The notes under the pieces: model-generated | Databases searched by the model: none | Told to the model about the DNA's origin: nothing | What the model saw: only the letters and a program-made list of their open reading frames with translations | Shown here: positions 49,989 to 57,686 of the stretch, one piece after another | Layout: each line of letters begins with the position of its first letter | How positions within the stretch are numbered: position 1 is the first letter of the stretch | Program-made: the position numbers and the translations under genes | Assembly: GCA_046594105.1 (NCBI GenBank) | Contig: JBKJQB010000223.1 | Location: 1 to 60,601 of the forward strand | DNA from: JBDSGC01 sp046594105 | GTDB taxonomy: Bacteria; Acidobacteriota; Thermoanaerobaculia; Gp7-AA8 | Direction: 5' to 3' | Length of the DNA: 60,601 bases

Positions 49989-50993
49989 CTACCGATTCCT
50001 CGCTCCCGCCGACAGCGTGCTGACGAGCGGATCGGCAGCATATTCGTGGAGTTTGCGGATGTCGATGCTGATCACCCCATCCTCCCGCGCCGGATTGAAC
50101 ATGCTGACGAATCGTGCCCCCCACACCACTTCATGCGGCTTGTAGGAAGATCGCGTATGGACGGTCTGCGAGAACGTCTCGTCGAAGCCGTTCAGCAGGA
50201 TGAGAAACTCGCCGTCCGTCTCCTGCAGCGCGTCGGGGCCCATCCCCCACAGCGGACTTTTGTCGTCGATGGGGTGAACGAGAGTCCATGAGAGTGGGAA
50301 GAACACGACGCGATCCCGCTCCAGTCTCATCGGCAGAAACTCGCGATCGGTCACCGCGGTGCCCCCCTTCTTTCGCCGGCTCAGAAGGACGCGGGCCTCG
50401 AGATCGACGATCTCATTGGTTCGTTGATTGACGATCCGGAACATGAAGGCGGTGCGGTCCCGGTACGGGGCGATGACGGCGATGCTGCTGAAGAGCACTT
50501 CCACCACCGGACGGGCGAACCGCGCGAACATGATGCCGGCGATCAGAGCGAACCCGAGGAGACCGATCAGCGACTCGGCAGTGACGATGAGATTGGCCGT
50601 CAGCGTCTGTGGCGAGATGTTGCCGTAGCCGATGGTGGCCATGGTGTGGACGCTGAAGAAAAACGCTCGCGCAAAACGCTCGCTCACCGCGCGGCCGCCG
50701 GCGCCACTGAGTGCGTTCGTACCGCTCAGCAGATAGGCCACGGCAAACAGGGAGTTCAGGCCCAGATAAGCGACCACCACGTACGCGAGGAACCGAGTCC
50801 AGGTGAGGGTGAGCAGGTAGTGATAGACGGAGAGCGACTTCAGGAACCCCAGCCCGTCCCGCCGCACGTTGAACGTACCGTCGCGATTGAGCAGCCGCTG
50901 GCGGCTCTCCCTGGCCACCACGGTCCCGAAACCAAGATCCAGATTGGGATCGTCTGCTGGAGGGCCAGGCTTCCGGTGGTCGAGCGAAGTCAC
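49989..50993 (-). CDS. Inward-rectifier-type potassium channel (KirBac-like)
   Basis: 334 aa. Slide-helix region and TM1 (FLAYVVVAYLGLNSLFAVAY), pore helix with selectivity filter TIGYGN, TM2 (VTAESLIGLLGFALIAGIMFARFARP, as two pieces), and the Kir cytoplasmic immunoglobulin-like domain (AFMFRIVNQRTNEIVDLEA, FFPLSWTLVHPIDDKSPLWG). The tail after ISIDIRKLHEY is short. GTG at 50993 is chosen since TAGAAT ends 6 nt before it. Tetrameric K+ channel in the inner membrane; no partner gene is needed. Confidence 0.95.
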   Translation of the reverse strand: MTSLDHRKPGPPADDPNLDLGFGTVVARESRQRLLNRDGTFNVRRDGLGFLKSLSVYHYLLTLTWTRFLAYVVVAYLGLNSLFAVAYLLSGTNALSGAGGRAVSERFARAFFFSVHTMATIGYGNISPQTLTANLIVTAESLIGLLGFALIAGIMFARFARPVVEVLFSSIAVIAPYRDRTAFMFRIVNQRTNEIVDLEARVLLSRRKKGGTAVTDREFLPMRLERDRVVFFPLSWTLVHPIDDKSPLWGMGPDALQETDGEFLILLNGFDETFSQTVHTRSSYKPHEVVWGARFVSMFNPAREDGVISIDIRKLHEYAADPLVSTLSAGARNR

Positions 50994-51028
50994 CCGCTCA
51001 TTCTACGGGCCCGGCGGGACCTGGCGCC

Positions 51029-51646
51029 TCAGTGGATCATCGAGACTACGATCGCGGCCAGGAGGACGATCACTACGGCCAGAGAGATCCACATCGCCTG
51101 CACCGTCGGCTTGTGCATGTTGACGGTCTCCCGCCGCTCTCCCAACAGATGCTGCAGATACTCCACCCGGGGGCGGACCGTGCCGACTTTGTCTTCCAGT
51201 TCCGGATAGATCACCTGATTGATCTCCGGAACCATGATCACCGGGATGAATGTGGCCCCTCCGATGCGCGTGATGTAGCTCGACAGCGCATCGTTGTGCG
51301 GCTGATCGCCCGTGACCACCAGACAGTGGTAGACGGTTCGCGACTGGAGGACGGACAGCGCCTTCTCCACAGGGCTCTTGGCCTTGTAGGTATTCAGAAC
51401 GCTCTCGGCGGTCTGGCGGAGAATTCGCTCGTTCAGCTCGGGTACCCGGGTGAAGATGAAGACCGTCTCGCCACTGGCGAACGAGATCTTCTCGTTCCGG
51501 CGGTAGATGATCTCGCCGAACTCGGTCCACTCCTCCGGCCCCTGGTCGGTGGAGAAGCCCTCCTCCACCAGGCGATGCATCAGGCGGGCGACGGGGTCGG
51601 AGTCTGCCGGGGACTCCACAGGTTTCTCAGCTTTCAGCTCTTGCAT
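51029..51646 (-). CDS. Uncharacterised tail-anchored membrane protein
   Basis: 205 aa, not recognised. A soluble N-terminal region has alternating helices and strands (EEWTEFGEIIYRR, FIFTRVPELNERILRQTA, VYHCLVVTGDQPHNDALSSY) and one C-terminal helix MWISLAVVIVLLAAIVVSMI, so it should face the cytoplasm. Its start lies inside the 3' end of the response regulator gene (20-bp overlap), which ties the two in one operon and suggests a signalling or effector role. Confidence 0.72.
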   Translation of the reverse strand: MQELKAEKPVESPADSDPVARLMHRLVEEGFSTDQGPEEWTEFGEIIYRRNEKISFASGETVFIFTRVPELNERILRQTAESVLNTYKAKSPVEKALSVLQSRTVYHCLVVTGDQPHNDALSSYITRIGGATFIPVIMVPEINQVIYPELEDKVGTVRPRVEYLQHLLGERRETVNMHKPTVQAMWISLAVVIVLLAAIVVSMIH

Positions 51647-51986
51647 ATTTGTCGATCAGTCGGATCAGGTCGGGGAATTCAAAAGGTTTGCCCAGGTAGT
51701 CGTCGGCTCCGCACAGGCGGGCCTTCTCCGCGATGTCGCGATCGCCGGACAGAACGATGTACGGGATGCCGCGGGTTTCCGCCTGCCCCTTCAACTCGCT
51801 GCAGAGAGCTTCGCCGCCCATTCCCTTGATGGTCAGATCCGCCAGGATCATCTCCGGGTGTCCCGCCTTCACCGACTCCAGTGCGGACTGGCCGTCTGCG
51901 ACGACCTTCGACTGGCGCCCATGCCGCTGGAGCACCAGCGAAATGAGCCGGGCAACCTGAGGATCATCCTCCACTACAAGAATCAA
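51627..51986 (-). CDS. Single-domain response regulator, TTG start
   Basis: 119 aa. Receiver landmarks LILVVEDDPQVA, phosphoacceptor Asp in MILADLTIKGMGG, Ser in IVLSGD and Lys in LGKPFEFPDL. The only start with a ribosome site is TTG at 51986 with AGGGG 5 nt upstream; that site overlaps the stop of the VanZ-like gene. No histidine kinase is nearby. It likely works with the tail-anchored protein encoded downstream and overlapping. Confidence 0.88.
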   Translation of the reverse strand: MILVVEDDPQVARLISLVLQRHGRQSKVVADGQSALESVKAGHPEMILADLTIKGMGGEALCSELKGQAETRGIPYIVLSGDRDIAEKARLCGADDYLGKPFEFPDLIRLIDKYARAES

Positions 51987-51994
51987 GCGAACCC

Positions 51995-52471
51995 CTATTC
52001 GAACCGGATGCGGATGCGTTTGCGCAGATGAGCGACCGTGGCCCCGGCAAGACACCCCATCGTATTCCACGGAACATCTTCCCAGCCGGTGACCCGCGTG
52101 GGCAGCACCTCCTGCCACGCGGCGAGCACCAACGCAAATGCCACGCCTAGTCCCACCACCAGCGCATAAGTTCTTCCCCTCCGTGCGGGGTTCCCGTCGA
52201 AAGAGAGGAATGCCAGCGTGCCCCAGGGCAGAAAGAAGATGGCGTCGGCGATCGCCGGGGCCACCGAGGCAAGCAGCGCGACATTGCCGACCGTGCCCTG
52301 ATCGTAGCGGCGGATCAGGGACACCAGTTCGGGCAGAGACATCCGGTCCCGCATCATGGCCCGGCCGGAGAGGAGGAAGATGGTGACCGCCATCGTCGCG
52401 GTCACCAGAATCAGCAGGGCCACGGTCACGCCGCGCGGAATCACGATCACTCTGGCTTCCGGTCTCCCCAC
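51995..52471 (-). CDS. VanZ-like small membrane protein
   Basis: 158 aa, about four membrane helices: GVTVALLILVTATMAVTIFL, a segment with GNVALLASVAPAIADAIFFL, a third hydrophobic helix and a last loop EVLPTRVTGWEDVPWNTMG ahead of the final helix, the VanZ-type pattern of conserved Asn/Gly/Glu. The function of VanZ-like proteins is mostly unknown. GTG at 52471 is preferred to the GTG at 52477: TAGGAT ends exactly 6 nt before 52471. First gene of the response regulator operon. Confidence 0.78.
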   Translation of the reverse strand: MGRPEARVIVIPRGVTVALLILVTATMAVTIFLLSGRAMMRDRMSLPELVSLIRRYDQGTVGNVALLASVAPAIADAIFFLPWGTLAFLSFDGNPARRGRTYALVVGLGVAFALVLAAWQEVLPTRVTGWEDVPWNTMGCLAGATVAHLRKRIRIRFE

Positions 52472-52487
52472 GGTCACATCCTAGGCT

Positions 52488-52570
52488 AGGCCGGCACGGC
52501 CGGCGGCGCTGGTTGCCCAAGGCTCTGCCAAGATCACACTACAAGACGTTCTGCCGCGCGGGCTCCTGGC
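52488..52570 (+). repeat. Dispersed repeat family B
   Basis: GGCCGGCACGGCCGGCGGCG to GCGCGGGCTCCTGG. It follows a TAG triplet (52486) but no gene ends there; it lies just upstream of the VanZ-like operon promoter. Confidence 0.8.
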
Positions 52571-52643
52571 CCGCATTTCTCACACCCATCCTGCTGCAGA
52601 CGCGGAAGGTGGCTGGCGACGGACGGGTGTGAGAAATGCGGGC
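52569..52643. repeat. 19-bp perfect inverted repeat with 37-nt loop
   Basis: GCCCGCATTTCTCACACCC (52569-52587) is the exact reverse complement of 52625-52643. It joins the end of the family B repeat and lies 81 bp before the DUF5670 start. It could form a long hairpin in the leader mRNA or be an imperfect mobile-element remnant. Confidence 0.8.
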
Positions 52644-52724
52644 TGGAAGAGCGAAGCGGAAGCCGCGCCGGAGACTCCGGCCCGCTCAGCAGCGCTGGCA
52701 CAACCATCGCAACGACGGGTCCCC

Positions 52725-52880
52725 ATGGGAAATCTACTTTGGTTGATCATCGTGGTCCTGGTGATTCTGTGGCTTGCTGGTTTTGTCATGCACATCGGCG
52801 GCGGGCTGATTCACTTGCTCATCGTCATCGCCGTCATTGTGCTGATCTTCCAGCTGGTCACCGGCCGCAAAGCGCTCTGA
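52725..52880 (+). CDS. Small DUF5670 (lmo0937-like) membrane protein
   Basis: 51 aa, almost entirely two membrane helices: LLWLIIVVLVILWLAGFVMH and LIHLLIVIAVIVLIFQLVTG, with GGG between them. This is the layout of the lmo0937/DUF5670 family, often stress-induced, function unknown. The ATG at 52725 is chosen; the upstream extension is not membrane-like and contains the inverted repeat. Its end overlaps the convergent BtpA-like gene by 23 bp. Confidence 0.82.
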   Translation: MGNLLWLIIVVLVILWLAGFVMHIGGGLIHLLIVIAVIVLIFQLVTGRKAL

Positions 52881-53667
52881 GCGCGGCGACCATCTGAATC
52901 ACGCGCTTCGGATCGACGGGAGCATCGACGCGCCCTTCCCGCTTGAGGGAAGTCCCGGCGATGAACCCGTCGGCCGAAGCGTAGTCCGCGGCGTTCTCCG
53001 CCGTGACGCCGCTCCCGACCAGCACCGGAGCCTCCACCGCGCTGCGGACCGTTTCCAATCTGCCGCGGTCGGCGGGCGAACCGGTCTCCTGTCCACTCAC
53101 GATCAGCGCATCGGCCAGCCCTCTGGTGCGCAGGTCCCTGGCCATCCGCGTCTCATCCGCATCCACCAGCGGGGAGGCGTGCTTGACCAGGAGGTCGGCA
53201 AAAATCAGAACCTCCGGCGCGAGGGTGGCGCGCAATCGCAGCGTTCCCGCCGCACTGCCTTCCACCAGTCCCTGGTCCGTCAGCATCGCGCAGGTATGGA
53301 CGTTGACCCGGATGAAAGAGGCCCCGGTCGCCGCGGCGATGGCCAGCGCTGATTCCGCATCGTTGCGCAGCACGTTCACTCCGAAGGGAACCTTCACCGC
53401 CGCCACGGTCGACGCGATGGCCTGTGTCATCGCGGCCACCGTTGCCGCCGGCACTCCTGTTTTGAAGAAAGGGCGATCGCCGAAGTTCTCGAAGATGATC
53501 GCCGCACATCCCCCATCCGCCAAAGCCCGAGCACTGAGGATCGCGCCGTCGATCACGGCATCCATCGAGCCGCCGAACAGCGGGGATCCCGGCAACGGAC
53601 GCAGGTGCACCATCCCGAACAGAGGTGCTTCTCCGAAACGACGGTGGAACTCTTCGCGGGTCAGCAT
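52858..53667 (-). CDS. BtpA/SgcQ family TIM-barrel protein
   Basis: 269 aa. FGMVHLRPLPGSPLFGG, IIFENFGDRPFFKTGV, PFGVNVLRNDAESALAIA, GASFIRVNVHTCAMLTDQGL and VLVGSGVTAENAADY are the BtpA family signature of a phosphate-binding (beta/alpha)8 barrel. Cyanobacterial BtpA is linked to photosystem I stability; others are sugar-metabolism enzymes, so the role here is open. ATG at 53667 with TACGAT ending 7 nt before it. Confidence 0.9.
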   Translation of the reverse strand: MLTREEFHRRFGEAPLFGMVHLRPLPGSPLFGGSMDAVIDGAILSARALADGGCAAIIFENFGDRPFFKTGVPAATVAAMTQAIASTVAAVKVPFGVNVLRNDAESALAIAAATGASFIRVNVHTCAMLTDQGLVEGSAAGTLRLRATLAPEVLIFADLLVKHASPLVDADETRMARDLRTRGLADALIVSGQETGSPADRGRLETVRSAVEAPVLVGSGVTAENAADYASADGFIAGTSLKREGRVDAPVDPKRVIQMVAALRALCGR

Positions 53668-53798
53668 GACGCCGATCGTAGCCGTTTCGGAGCGCCGCGG
53701 GCGAGATCCGCTCCCTGCGCCTGCCGCCCGGTCAGCATCGATCGCGCTCCCGTCGGCCGGACGCGGGTGCCCCATGCATCGCCGCCCATCCCTCCCGT

Positions 53799-53804
53799 TA
53801 TACT
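53799..53804 (+). promoter_or_regulatory. TATACT -10 box of cysS
   Basis: TATACT followed by CCCGCCGCG and the ATG at 53814 (9 nt). No Shine-Dalgarno sequence fits in between. Confidence 0.55.
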
Positions 53805-53813
53805 CCCGCCGCG

Positions 53814-55223
53814 ATGTCCGAGCTCAAGCTCTACAACACCCTTTCGCGCGAGAAAGAGACGTTCGTTCCTCTGGTTCCGGGAGTGGTCAAGATGTACTCC
53901 TGCGGACCGACGGTGTACGGCCACCCGCACATCGGCAACCTACGTACGTTCCTGTGGAGCGATCTGCTCCGTCGCTATCTTGAGTACCGCGGCTACCGGG
54001 TCACCCAGATCATGAACATCACCGATGTGGAGGACAAGATCATCCGGAACGCCACGGCGGCGGGACAGGACATCAACACCTACACCGCGCCCTTCATCGA
54101 GGCGTTCCACAAGTCGCTGGCCGAGTTGCGGGTCCGTCCTGCCGACTCCTATCCCCGCGCTACGGAGTTCGTGCCGCAGATGGTCGCCCTGGTGGAACGA
54201 CTGAACGACCTCGGCCTCACCTACTCCGCCGATGGATCGTTCTACTTCAAAGTTGCCTCGCTCCCCGACTACGGAAAATTGTCGCGGATCGAGATGGACG
54301 CTGCCAGCGATTACAGCCGCATCGAGACCGACGAGTACGAGAAAGAAAGCGCCCGGGACTTCGTGGTGTGGAAGGGGCGCAAAGAGGGAGAGCCCTCCTG
54401 GCAGACACCGATCGGAGAAGGTCGTCCGGGATGGCATCTGGAGTGTTCCGCTATGGCCATGGAGCTCCTGGGAGAGACCTTCGATATTCACACCGGGGCC
54501 GTCGATCTCATCTTTCCGCATCACGAGAACGAGATCGCCCAGAGCGAAGGGGCGACCGGCAAGCCGTTCGTGCGCTTCTGGATCCACGGCGAGCACCTAA
54601 ACATCGATCAGCAGAAGATGTCGAAGTCGGTCGGGAACATCTACACCCTCGCGGAGATCCGGGACATGGGCTACGAGGCGGTGGCTCTGCGCTACGCCCT
54701 GCTCTCCGTCCCCCATCGCACGAAACTCAACTTCACGACCCAGTCGCTCGATGACGCGAAACAGGCGCTGTCGCGCATCGAGATTTTCCTGCTCCGCCTC
54801 GATGAGGTATCGCGATCCGCGCCGCACGATGCCGCCCACGCCGACGGTCAGGGCGACGATCTGATCGGCCGCTTTCTGGTCGCATTCGACGAGGCGATGG
54901 ACGACGACCTCAACACCGCCGGCGCCCTGGGCGCTCTCTTCACCCTCATCCGCGATGCGAACATCGCCCTCGACGCCGGGCGCATCAGCGCAGGCGACGC
55001 CGCGGGAATCAAGACGGCCCTGATGAAGGTCGATCCGGTGCTGGACATCTTCCCGCGCCACGACGCCAGCCTCGACGCGGAGATCGACTCGCTGATCACC
55101 GCGCGCACCGCGGCGCGGAAATCCCGAGACTTCGCGGAGTCCGACCGAATCCGCGACCAGTTGCTCGCGCGCGGAATCCTGCTCGATGACGGCCCGTCGG
55201 GAACGCGCTGGCGCCGGAAGTAA
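53814..55223 (+). CDS. cysS: Cysteinyl-tRNA synthetase
   Basis: 469 aa, normal length; charges tRNA-Cys. Zinc/active-site Cys in VKMYSCGPTVYG, class I HIGH motif as HPHIGN, zinc ligands in PGWHLECSAMAMELLG and FPHHENEIAQSEGA, and KMSKS at about residue 268 (QQKMSKSVGN). The C-terminal DALR-like and anticodon-binding part ends with the usual IRDQLLARGILLDDGPSGTR. It starts 9 nt after a TATACT box. The next gene is ruvA, 172 bp downstream. Confidence 0.97.
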   Translation: MSELKLYNTLSREKETFVPLVPGVVKMYSCGPTVYGHPHIGNLRTFLWSDLLRRYLEYRGYRVTQIMNITDVEDKIIRNATAAGQDINTYTAPFIEAFHKSLAELRVRPADSYPRATEFVPQMVALVERLNDLGLTYSADGSFYFKVASLPDYGKLSRIEMDAASDYSRIETDEYEKESARDFVVWKGRKEGEPSWQTPIGEGRPGWHLECSAMAMELLGETFDIHTGAVDLIFPHHENEIAQSEGATGKPFVRFWIHGEHLNIDQQKMSKSVGNIYTLAEIRDMGYEAVALRYALLSVPHRTKLNFTTQSLDDAKQALSRIEIFLLRLDEVSRSAPHDAAHADGQGDDLIGRFLVAFDEAMDDDLNTAGALGALFTLIRDANIALDAGRISAGDAAGIKTALMKVDPVLDIFPRHDASLDAEIDSLITARTAARKSRDFAESDRIRDQLLARGILLDDGPSGTRWRRK

Positions 55224-55383
55224 CCGCCCGACCGTGCGGCCATCGCTTGAAGACGAGCTGGTGAACGGAGCGACGCGCCGTTGGGTTCTTGCTGCGGCGG
55301 GCAGAAGGAACTCGATCGTAAGAGGCCGCGTCGAAGCTCCGTCCTTCGAAGCGACAGGCAAAAGTTGTCCGCTCCCGATCGCG

Positions 55384-55389
55384 TAGACT
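55384..55389 (+). promoter_or_regulatory. TAGACT -10 box of ruvA
   Basis: TAGACT, then GCCTCC and the GTG at 55396: exactly 6 nt, predicting transcription to begin at the start codon. Confidence 0.55.
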
Positions 55390-55395
55390 GCCTCC

Positions 55396-55989
55396 GTGAT
55401 CGGCTATCTGCAGGGAACTCTCAAGCGTCTCGATGCCACCACCGCGCTGGTGCTCGCCGCCGGCGTCGGCTACGAAGTGCGCATCTCGCTGCAGACGTAC
55501 TACAAGCTGGAAGGGACACGCGAGGCGGCGCTGGAGATCTACACCCACGTCCGGGAAGACATGCTCGCGCTCTACGGCTTCGCATCCACCGAGGAGAAAT
55601 TTGCGTTCGAGAAACTGATCTCCATCTCCGGGATCGGCCCGATCCTCGCGCAGAAGATTCTCTCCGGGATCGATCCGGCCGATCTTGCGGATGCCATCGC
55701 CCGCGGCGATGCCCGCAAGGTCTCTTCCATCCCCGGCGTGGGAAAGAAGACCTCCGAGCGGATCTGTCTCGAGCTGCGCGACAAGCTGGTGATGCCGGCA
55801 GGAAGCGCCGGAACCGCCCCGGTCCACACCAGGCTCTCAGTCGACGACGACGTCCAGTCGGCGCTGATCAACCTCGGCTACCGGCCGAAAGACGCCGACG
55901 CCGCGGTGGCCGCGGCCAGGGAGCAACTCGGCGTCGACGCGGAGTTTTCCGCAGTGTTGCGGACCGCGCTGCGCCAACTCACACGCTGA
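55396..55989 (+). CDS. ruvA: Holliday junction DNA helicase subunit RuvA
   Basis: 197 aa. An OB-fold (MIGYLQGTLKRLDATTALVL) is followed by two helix-hairpin-helix motifs (ISISGIGPILAQKILSGID and VSSIPGVGKKTSERICLEL) and the flexible C-terminal domain III (ALINLGYRPKDADAAVAAA) that contacts RuvB. It recognises four-way junctions. GTG start 6 nt after TAGACT. ruvB and ruvC are not adjacent. Its TGA is directly followed by a family A repeat. Confidence 0.96.
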   Translation: MIGYLQGTLKRLDATTALVLAAGVGYEVRISLQTYYKLEGTREAALEIYTHVREDMLALYGFASTEEKFAFEKLISISGIGPILAQKILSGIDPADLADAIARGDARKVSSIPGVGKKTSERICLELRDKLVMPAGSAGTAPVHTRLSVDDDVQSALINLGYRPKDADAAVAAAREQLGVDAEFSAVLRTALRQLTR

Positions 55990-56045
55990 GGCCGGCACGG
56001 CCGGCGGCGTTGGTTCGCAAAGCGTCCGCCACGATTTTCGACGGT
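55990..56045 (+). repeat. Dispersed repeat family A, short copy
   Basis: GGCCGGCACGGCCGGCGGCG starts at the base after the ruvA stop and runs through CGCAAAGCGTCCGCCACGA. The tail of the family is replaced by unrelated sequence up to the next gene at 56182. Confidence 0.85.
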
Positions 56046-56181
56046 CCTGCGAGGCTTTGCTCCTGGCGTTCAAGGTGAGCCAACGAGCCCCTGATGCTGA
56101 TGATTGTCCATGCCGGGCGGACCCGGCTTTCCTGCACGAGCACGCCGATTGCTGGGATGATGGAGCGATCAGGGAGGTTCG

Positions 56182-56493
56182 ATGCGAATTCGAGCGATTG
56201 CAATCATCACCGGGGCGGGCCTGACGCTGCTCACGAGCATAGGCTGTCATCACGAAGCGAACGACCACGGAGCGGCGGCGTCCGATACAACGGAAGTCCA
56301 GACCACCTCGCAGCAGAGCCAGACCAGCGCCACGACGGCCACGGAAACCGGAGGCGGCACTCCTGTCGTCAACACCTCGGGGACCCTCTCCATCACCGGC
56401 ACCACGGCGACCGCACCGGCGAGCCCCGGAACCAGCACCGCCGCACCTGCTACCCCCACCACCCGAACCACCTCGTCGAGCGGCACCCGATGA
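56182..56493 (+). CDS. Thr/Ser-rich lipoprotein
   Basis: 103 aa. Signal with lipobox TSIGC, after which the whole mature part is Thr/Ser/Ala-rich low complexity (TTEVQTTSQQSQTSATTATE, then PASPGTSTAAPATPTTRTTS), like a mucin-type or wall-spanning stalk. GGGAGG precedes the ATG. Its stop overlaps the start of the caspase-like protein gene (ATGA), so the two are made together. It may tether or decorate, or serve as substrate; unproven. Confidence 0.78.
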   Translation: MRIRAIAIITGAGLTLLTSIGCHHEANDHGAAASDTTEVQTTSQQSQTSATTATETGGGTPVVNTSGTLSITGTTATAPASPGTSTAAPATPTTRTTSSSGTR

Positions 56494-57554
56494 CCGTTGC
56501 CTGCCCGCCTGGTGTCGTCCCCAGGCGGGATGGATGCTCCGCAGGCCGGAGACCCTCGAAATCGGACGTCGCCCCGATCCGCTTCGTGCTTCTGGGCCTG
56601 ATCTTTCTTGTCAGCGGAACGTTGCCTCCATTGTTTGCACTCGAACCAACCAGCGCGTCGTTGCTGCGCGACGCCTGGCCGAACGTTCCCGCTCGACGCC
56701 TCGAGCTGATGGGGAAAGGGATCGGCATCGTCTTCAGTCCCGACCTCAGCGTCCCCGACAACTGTCGTTTTTATCGAAGCCTGGGCTTCGCCTGCTTTCA
56801 GGAAGCCGACTGGTCGCGCGTTCTGGATCAGGTGCATCGCTACAACGTCCTCTATCCGGAAAAACAGCTCTCCACTCTGGTGCTGGAGACGCACGGCACC
56901 AACGGGAACGGCTTGAAGCTGCAACAGAGCTACGACCCTGCGGCGGACCGCTCGTACATCTCCGTCGGCGCCCTGCAGGAACATCTGGCTCCCGACGGAA
57001 TCCGGTTCGTCATCATCAGCGCCTGCAATTCCGGCCGACTTCTGCGCCCGGAGATCTACAACCGGCTCGATCCGAACAACGGCGACAAGTTGTTCCTCCC
57101 GGCGACCAGGGGCATCGTCAACGCATCGCGCGACTTCGATCCGCAGGGCAACACCGCTCTGATCATCACGCCGTTGTCCAGCCACATCGAGACCACACTG
57201 GTCGGTACGATCTCCGAGCTCTCCATCGCCGCGCGCCAGGCCCTGCTCCGTTCGGCGCGAACGCTGATGGTCCCGCCGCCCAAGGAGTTCGCGGTCTCGG
57301 ACATGATGGCGCAGATGGTCACCCGCGACTCCCGGCTGGAACTGACCACCAACAGTTTCGTCGACGACCTGTCGCGCCAGACGGAATCGGTCGATCGGAG
57401 CGAGCAGCTCTTCCGTCGCTTCATCACCTACCTCAACGCCATCGCCGCTCGGGAGGAGGCCGCCACACACCTCGCCTCCGCCCACAAGAACGCGAAAACA
57501 AAAACTGCCCGAAAGGCGCCGGCGCGCGCCTCCGCTCCCTCTCCCAGACGCTAG
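56490..57554 (+). CDS. Exported caspase-like (clan CD fold) putative cysteine peptidase
   Basis: 354 aa. One N-terminal membrane/signal segment (IRFVLLGLIFLVSGTLPPLF). The core has STLVLETHGTNGNG (His ~135) and FVIISACNSGRLL (Cys ~179): an HG motif at the end of one strand and AC.SG at the next, the catalytic His/Cys layout of clan CD peptidases (caspase, gingipain, CHAT). Between them is VGALQEHLAPDG. The C-terminal third is helical with a Lys/Ala-rich end. Not assigned to a known family by eye. Coupled to the Thr-rich lipoprotein upstream; stop adjoins a family B repeat. Confidence 0.65.
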   Translation: MTVACPPGVVPRRDGCSAGRRPSKSDVAPIRFVLLGLIFLVSGTLPPLFALEPTSASLLRDAWPNVPARRLELMGKGIGIVFSPDLSVPDNCRFYRSLGFACFQEADWSRVLDQVHRYNVLYPEKQLSTLVLETHGTNGNGLKLQQSYDPAADRSYISVGALQEHLAPDGIRFVIISACNSGRLLRPEIYNRLDPNNGDKLFLPATRGIVNASRDFDPQGNTALIITPLSSHIETTLVGTISELSIAARQALLRSARTLMVPPPKEFAVSDMMAQMVTRDSRLELTTNSFVDDLSRQTESVDRSEQLFRRFITYLNAIAAREEAATHLASAHKNAKTKTARKAPARASAPSPRR

Positions 57555-57635
57555 GCCGGCACGGCCGGCGGCGCTGGTTGCCCAAGGCTCCGCCAAGATC
57601 ACGCTCCAAGAAGTTCTGCCGCACAGGCTCCTAGT
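57553..57635 (+). repeat. Dispersed repeat family B
   Basis: TAGGCCGGCACGGCCGGCGG: the TAG stop of the caspase-like gene runs straight into the element, which continues to GCACAGGCTCCTAG. The convergent transporter gene ends 52 bp beyond. Confidence 0.85.
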
Positions 57636-57686
57636 CATCCGCTCGTACCAGTGCCGGCAGCGCGGTAAAAAACACGCGCTCCCTCA

